From Actinomycetota bacterium (GTDB taxonomy: Bacteria; Actinomycetota; Actinomycetes; Mycobacteriales; Micromonosporaceae), in contig VAXX01000205.1 in the NCBI GenBank assembly GCA_005885115.1, forward strand, positions 1 through 6,817: a stretch of DNA of 6,817 nucleotides, in the 5' to 3' direction. Below are positions 5,118 through 6,817 of the stretch, in pieces. Position 1 is the first letter of the stretch, and every line of letters begins with the position of its first letter. The notes beneath the pieces are model-generated. The model was given only the letters and a program-made list of their open reading frames with translations. It was not told the DNA's origin and made no database searches. The position numbers were made by a program, and so were the translations under genes.

Positions 5118-6487
5118 CGGGTGACCTCCAAGTCCCCAACCGCGAGCTGAATGTCGAGCGTGAGGTGGCCGCCGCCGGGTCCGTCCGTGTCGTTGTTGAC
5201 GACGGTACGCCGTGGCGTGTTCACCCCGTTCCACGAGGAGTCGAAGACGTTGGCGTTGCCCGCGCCGACCTTGGCCGTCACGTCGACGTCCACCTTCGGC
5301 GGTACGACCACCCGCAGGTCACCGGCGTTGAGCCGGACCACGATGTGCTTGTCCTGCCCGGTGAAGTCGACCTGGCTGAGGTCCAGCCGGGCGTTGCCGA
5401 AGCCGTGCTCGTACGAGTCGGCCAGCGCCGTGATGCTGGCCGGCTGCCAGGTGACGTCGCCGGCCGAACCGCGTACCGGGCGGGCGTGTTCGGCCGCGGT
5501 CGCGATCCCGAGCATGAGCGCGAGCACGATACCGAGCGCGATCAGGCCCCGGGACCGGCCGAACCAGGCGCCGAGCACCAGGCCCACGCCGACCATGGCC
5601 AGGGCCACGGCCACGTACCCGGCGAACGGGATCGTGCCGTGCCCGATCACGTCGACCAGCCCGACCACGCCCAGGCCCAGCAGGATCAGGGAGAAGGTCA
5701 CCCGGCCCAGGCGCGAGGGCGGGCGTACCGGTTTGACCGGGGCGGGCGCCGTGACCAGCCCGGGGTGCGGGTACGGGCCGCTCGTGTACGGGCCGTACGG
5801 AGCGAACGGCGGCTGGTACCCGGGCGTCTCCACCGGCTCAGTGGGCGGGGCGTACGGGGGCGGCGGCGGTACCGGCGCCGACCCGGACCGGTCGCCGACG
5901 CTGCGGTTGATCAGCAGGACGGCGGCCAGGATCAGGCCGATCAGCAGGAGCAGGTGCTCGGAGTGGGAGAACAGCAGCGAGCTGGCGCCCAGGAAGGCCG
6001 CGATCCCGACGATCACCACGACGATCGGGGAGGTACTGGACCGGCCCCGGCCCAGCAGCGCCTCGACCGGCGAGCCGGTGTCCCCCTCGGCCGGGATGAA
6101 CAGCCAGCCGACCAGGTACACCAGGACCCCGATGCCGCCGACCAGGCTCAGGACGGCGATGAGCACCCGCCACAGTACCGGGTCGGTGTTGGTCGCCCGA
6201 CCGATCGCGGCACACACCCCGGCCAGTACCCGGCCCCGGCCCTTGGTGGGCCGGACCAGTCCGTACCGGGTGGCCCAGCCGGAAGTACCGGGCGGGGGCG
6301 GCGGGAACCCGCCCGGGGGCGGGAAGCCGGCGCTCGGCGGTGGAGGCGGCGGCGGGGGCGGGGGCGGGGGGAACCCGCCGGGCGGCGGCGGGGGAGGCCC
6401 GGCCGGCTCCGCCGGCGGTACCTTCGCCGTGGTGTCGTCGGCCAGGTCCCCGGCCGGCTCGTGGTTGTCCTGCGTCATGTCCCCCAT
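5114..6487 (-). CDS. PspC-domain membrane protein with LiaF-like C-terminal domain
   Basis: A 457-residue envelope-stress type protein. Residues 1-30 are polar; 31-66 are a proline-rich tract with a run of twelve Pro, likely cytoplasmic and flexible. A PspC domain follows at about 73-135 (KGRGRVLAGVCAAIGRATN, then DPVLWRVL and a helix at 109-132). Further helices lie at about 153-172 and 177-194. A second Pro/Tyr/Gly-rich linker (201-259) is followed by three helices (264-283, 289-308, 314-333). The C-terminal 120 residues are beta-strand rich, resembling the LiaF C-terminal/toastrack-type domain (repeated short strands such as KHIVVRLNAGDLRVVVP). Such proteins sense or relay cell-envelope damage in Gram-positives. 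The start is either ATG 6487 or ATG 6478 (MTQDNHEP); G5 lies only 2 nt before the latter, so this is undecided. It heads an operon with the coupled small protein and is divergent from a PspC-domain gene. Confidence 0.88.
   Translation of the reverse strand: MGDMTQDNHEPAGDLADDTTAKVPPAEPAGPPPPPPGGFPPPPPPPPPPPPSAGFPPPGGFPPPPPGTSGWATRYGLVRPTKGRGRVLAGVCAAIGRATNTDPVLWRVLIAVLSLVGGIGVLVYLVGWLFIPAEGDTGSPVEALLGRGRSSTSPIVVVIVGIAAFLGASSLLFSHSEHLLLLIGLILAAVLLINRSVGDRSGSAPVPPPPPYAPPTEPVETPGYQPPFAPYGPYTSGPYPHPGLVTAPAPVKPVRPPSRLGRVTFSLILLGLGVVGLVDVIGHGTIPFAGYVAVALAMVGVGLVLGAWFGRSRGLIALGIVLALMLGIATAAEHARPVRGSAGDVTWQPASITALADSYEHGFGNARLDLSQVDFTGQDKHIVVRLNAGDLRVVVPPKVDVDVTAKVGAGNANVFDSSWNGVNTPRRTVVNNDTDGPGGGHLTLDIQLAVGDLEVTR
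5125..5129 (-). promoter_or_regulatory. Ribosome binding site of the small membrane protein
   Basis: GGAGG on the - strand, 7 nt before ATG 5117 and inside the last codons of the upstream gene. It supports the short start of the small protein over the upstream in-frame ATG at 5234. Confidence 0.8.
6315..6394 (+). repeat. G-run tract encoding the poly-proline region; potential G-quadruplex
   Basis: On the + strand, runs of 5, 5 and 6 G (6354-6358, 6360-6364, 6366-6371) separated by single C, then GGG (6380-6382) and G5 (6390-6394), meet the usual four-run quadruplex pattern. A further G5/G3 pair lies at 6315-6323. This is the template strand of the PspC/LiaF-like gene, and the C-rich complement encodes its proline tract. 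Low complexity also makes slippage and assembly error likely here. Confidence 0.7.
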
Positions 6488-6506
6488 CGTGGCGGCGGAC
6501 GGTGCT

Positions 6507-6512
6507 GAGATA
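6507..6512 (-). promoter_or_regulatory. Weak candidate -10 element for the PspC/LiaF-like gene
   Basis: TATCTC read on the - strand, about 20 bp upstream of ATG 6487 and downstream of the direct repeat, would give a leader of about a dozen bases. No recognisable -35 hexamer stands 16-18 bp upstream; that position overlaps the repeat, as in promoters that depend on an activator. Weak evidence. Confidence 0.25.
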
Positions 6513-6523
6513 CCTCGGGAACG

Positions 6524-6542
6524 GACCCTGACCCGACCCTGA
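6524..6542. promoter_or_regulatory. Direct repeat in the divergent promoter region, candidate operator
   Basis: GACCCTGA occurs at 6524-6531 and again at 6535-6542, an 11-bp period, so both copies face the same side of the helix. On the - strand it reads TCAGGGTC-N3-TCAGGGTC. It lies between two divergent PspC-domain genes, about 37 bp upstream of the leftward ATG (6487) and 68 bp upstream of the rightward GTG. This is the usual placement for a response-regulator site. No regulator is identified; chance cannot be excluded. Confidence 0.4.
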
Positions 6543-6609
6543 GATCCCGGGACCGGAAGTCCGGGGCGTCCCCGTGGTCAGCGGAGGTACCGCGTGTGAC
6601 GATCGGAGC

Positions 6610-6817
6610 GTGCCCGCCGCCCGCCTGTACCGCGACCCCGACCACCGCCTGGTGGCCGGGGTGGCTTCCGACATCGCCGGGCACCTGGGCCTGCGTCCGC
6701 TGGTGGTGCGCATAGCGTTCATCGCGCTGCTGCCGTTCAGCGGGCTGGGACCGCTGCTGTACGCGCTCTACTGGGCGGTACTCCCGATCGGCCCGACCGA
6801 TCCCCGGGCGCCCCGGC
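6610..6817 (+). CDS. PspC-domain protein, probable sensor histidine kinase (3' end outside window)
   Basis: Sixty-nine codons are visible, with no stop before the window end. Residues 5-60 form a PspC domain: RLYRDPDHRLVAGVASDIAG, then LRPLVVRIAFIALLPF and a second hydrophobic stretch ending YWAVLPI. In actinobacteria a PspC domain at the extreme N-terminus commonly precedes more membrane helices and a histidine-kinase ATPase domain, with a LuxR-type response regulator next. That is family knowledge; no kinase residues are in view. The GTG at 6610 is the best start by domain alignment, although its GGAG is only 1 nt away. A better-placed GGAGG (6583-6587) precedes GTG 6596, but that is in another frame that stops at 6713. 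An in-frame GTG at 6574 would add 12 residues. It is divergent from the PspC/LiaF-like gene. Confidence 0.8.
   Translation, partial: MPAARLYRDPDHRLVAGVASDIAGHLGLRPLVVRIAFIALLPFSGLGPLLYALYWAVLPIGPTDPRAPR

Noticed and set aside
5151..6542. Two overlapping open frames of about 450 residues on the + strand opposite the PspC/LiaF-like gene
   Set aside because: They are shadows; their poly-Gly/Arg stretches are only the complement of the proline tract, with no ribosome binding site or domain.
6545..6576. Imperfect inverted repeats around CCGGGACCGGAAGTCCGGGG in the divergent intergenic region
   Set aside because: The arms have a mismatch and a very short stem without it; random GC-rich DNA gives similar pairs.

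Overview
The window is high-GC actinobacterial DNA. GTG starts, dense GGTACC/CGTACG words and the gene set (double-Nudix proteins, PspC-domain envelope-stress genes, PssA and Psd) fit best with the family Micromonosporaceae. That placement is inferred from composition and gene content, not from a database match. Every gene found is ordinary chromosomal type; I see no mobile element, CRISPR array, tRNA or rRNA.

Layout, left to right. (1) Positions 1-1818, + strand: two tandem paralogous genes, each encoding two fused Nudix domains; the first is cut by the window edge. A GC-rich hairpin follows (1843-1866). (2) 1927-2826, + strand: pssA, the membrane CDP-alcohol phosphatidyltransferase that makes phosphatidylserine. 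(3) 2771-3982, - strand: psd, phosphatidylserine decarboxylase, running head-on into pssA so that the two coding 3' ends overlap by 56 bp. It carries an unusual N-terminal domain of about 205 residues. (4) 3996-4805, - strand: a class I SAM-dependent methyltransferase, 13 bp upstream of psd and in the same direction. (5) 4807-4854: a long perfect hairpin whose 3' arm (in leftward mRNA) contains the methyltransferase ribosome binding site. (6) 4869-5117 and 5114-6487, - strand: a small two-helix membrane protein and a PspC/LiaF-like membrane protein, coupled by an ATGA overlap. (7) 6488-6609: a divergent intergenic region with an 8-bp direct repeat at an 11-bp period. (8) 6610 to the window end, + strand: the start of a second PspC-domain protein, probably a sensor histidine kinase.

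How they fit together: PssA makes phosphatidylserine from CDP-diacylglycerol and serine, and Psd decarboxylates it to phosphatidylethanolamine (PE). The right-hand genes look like a Lia/Psp-type cell-envelope stress module. The methyltransferase-psd pair lies directly downstream of that module on the same strand, separated only by the hairpin, which would insulate or regulate it. A link between envelope stress and PE synthesis is a reasonable hypothesis from layout, but nothing in the sequence proves it.
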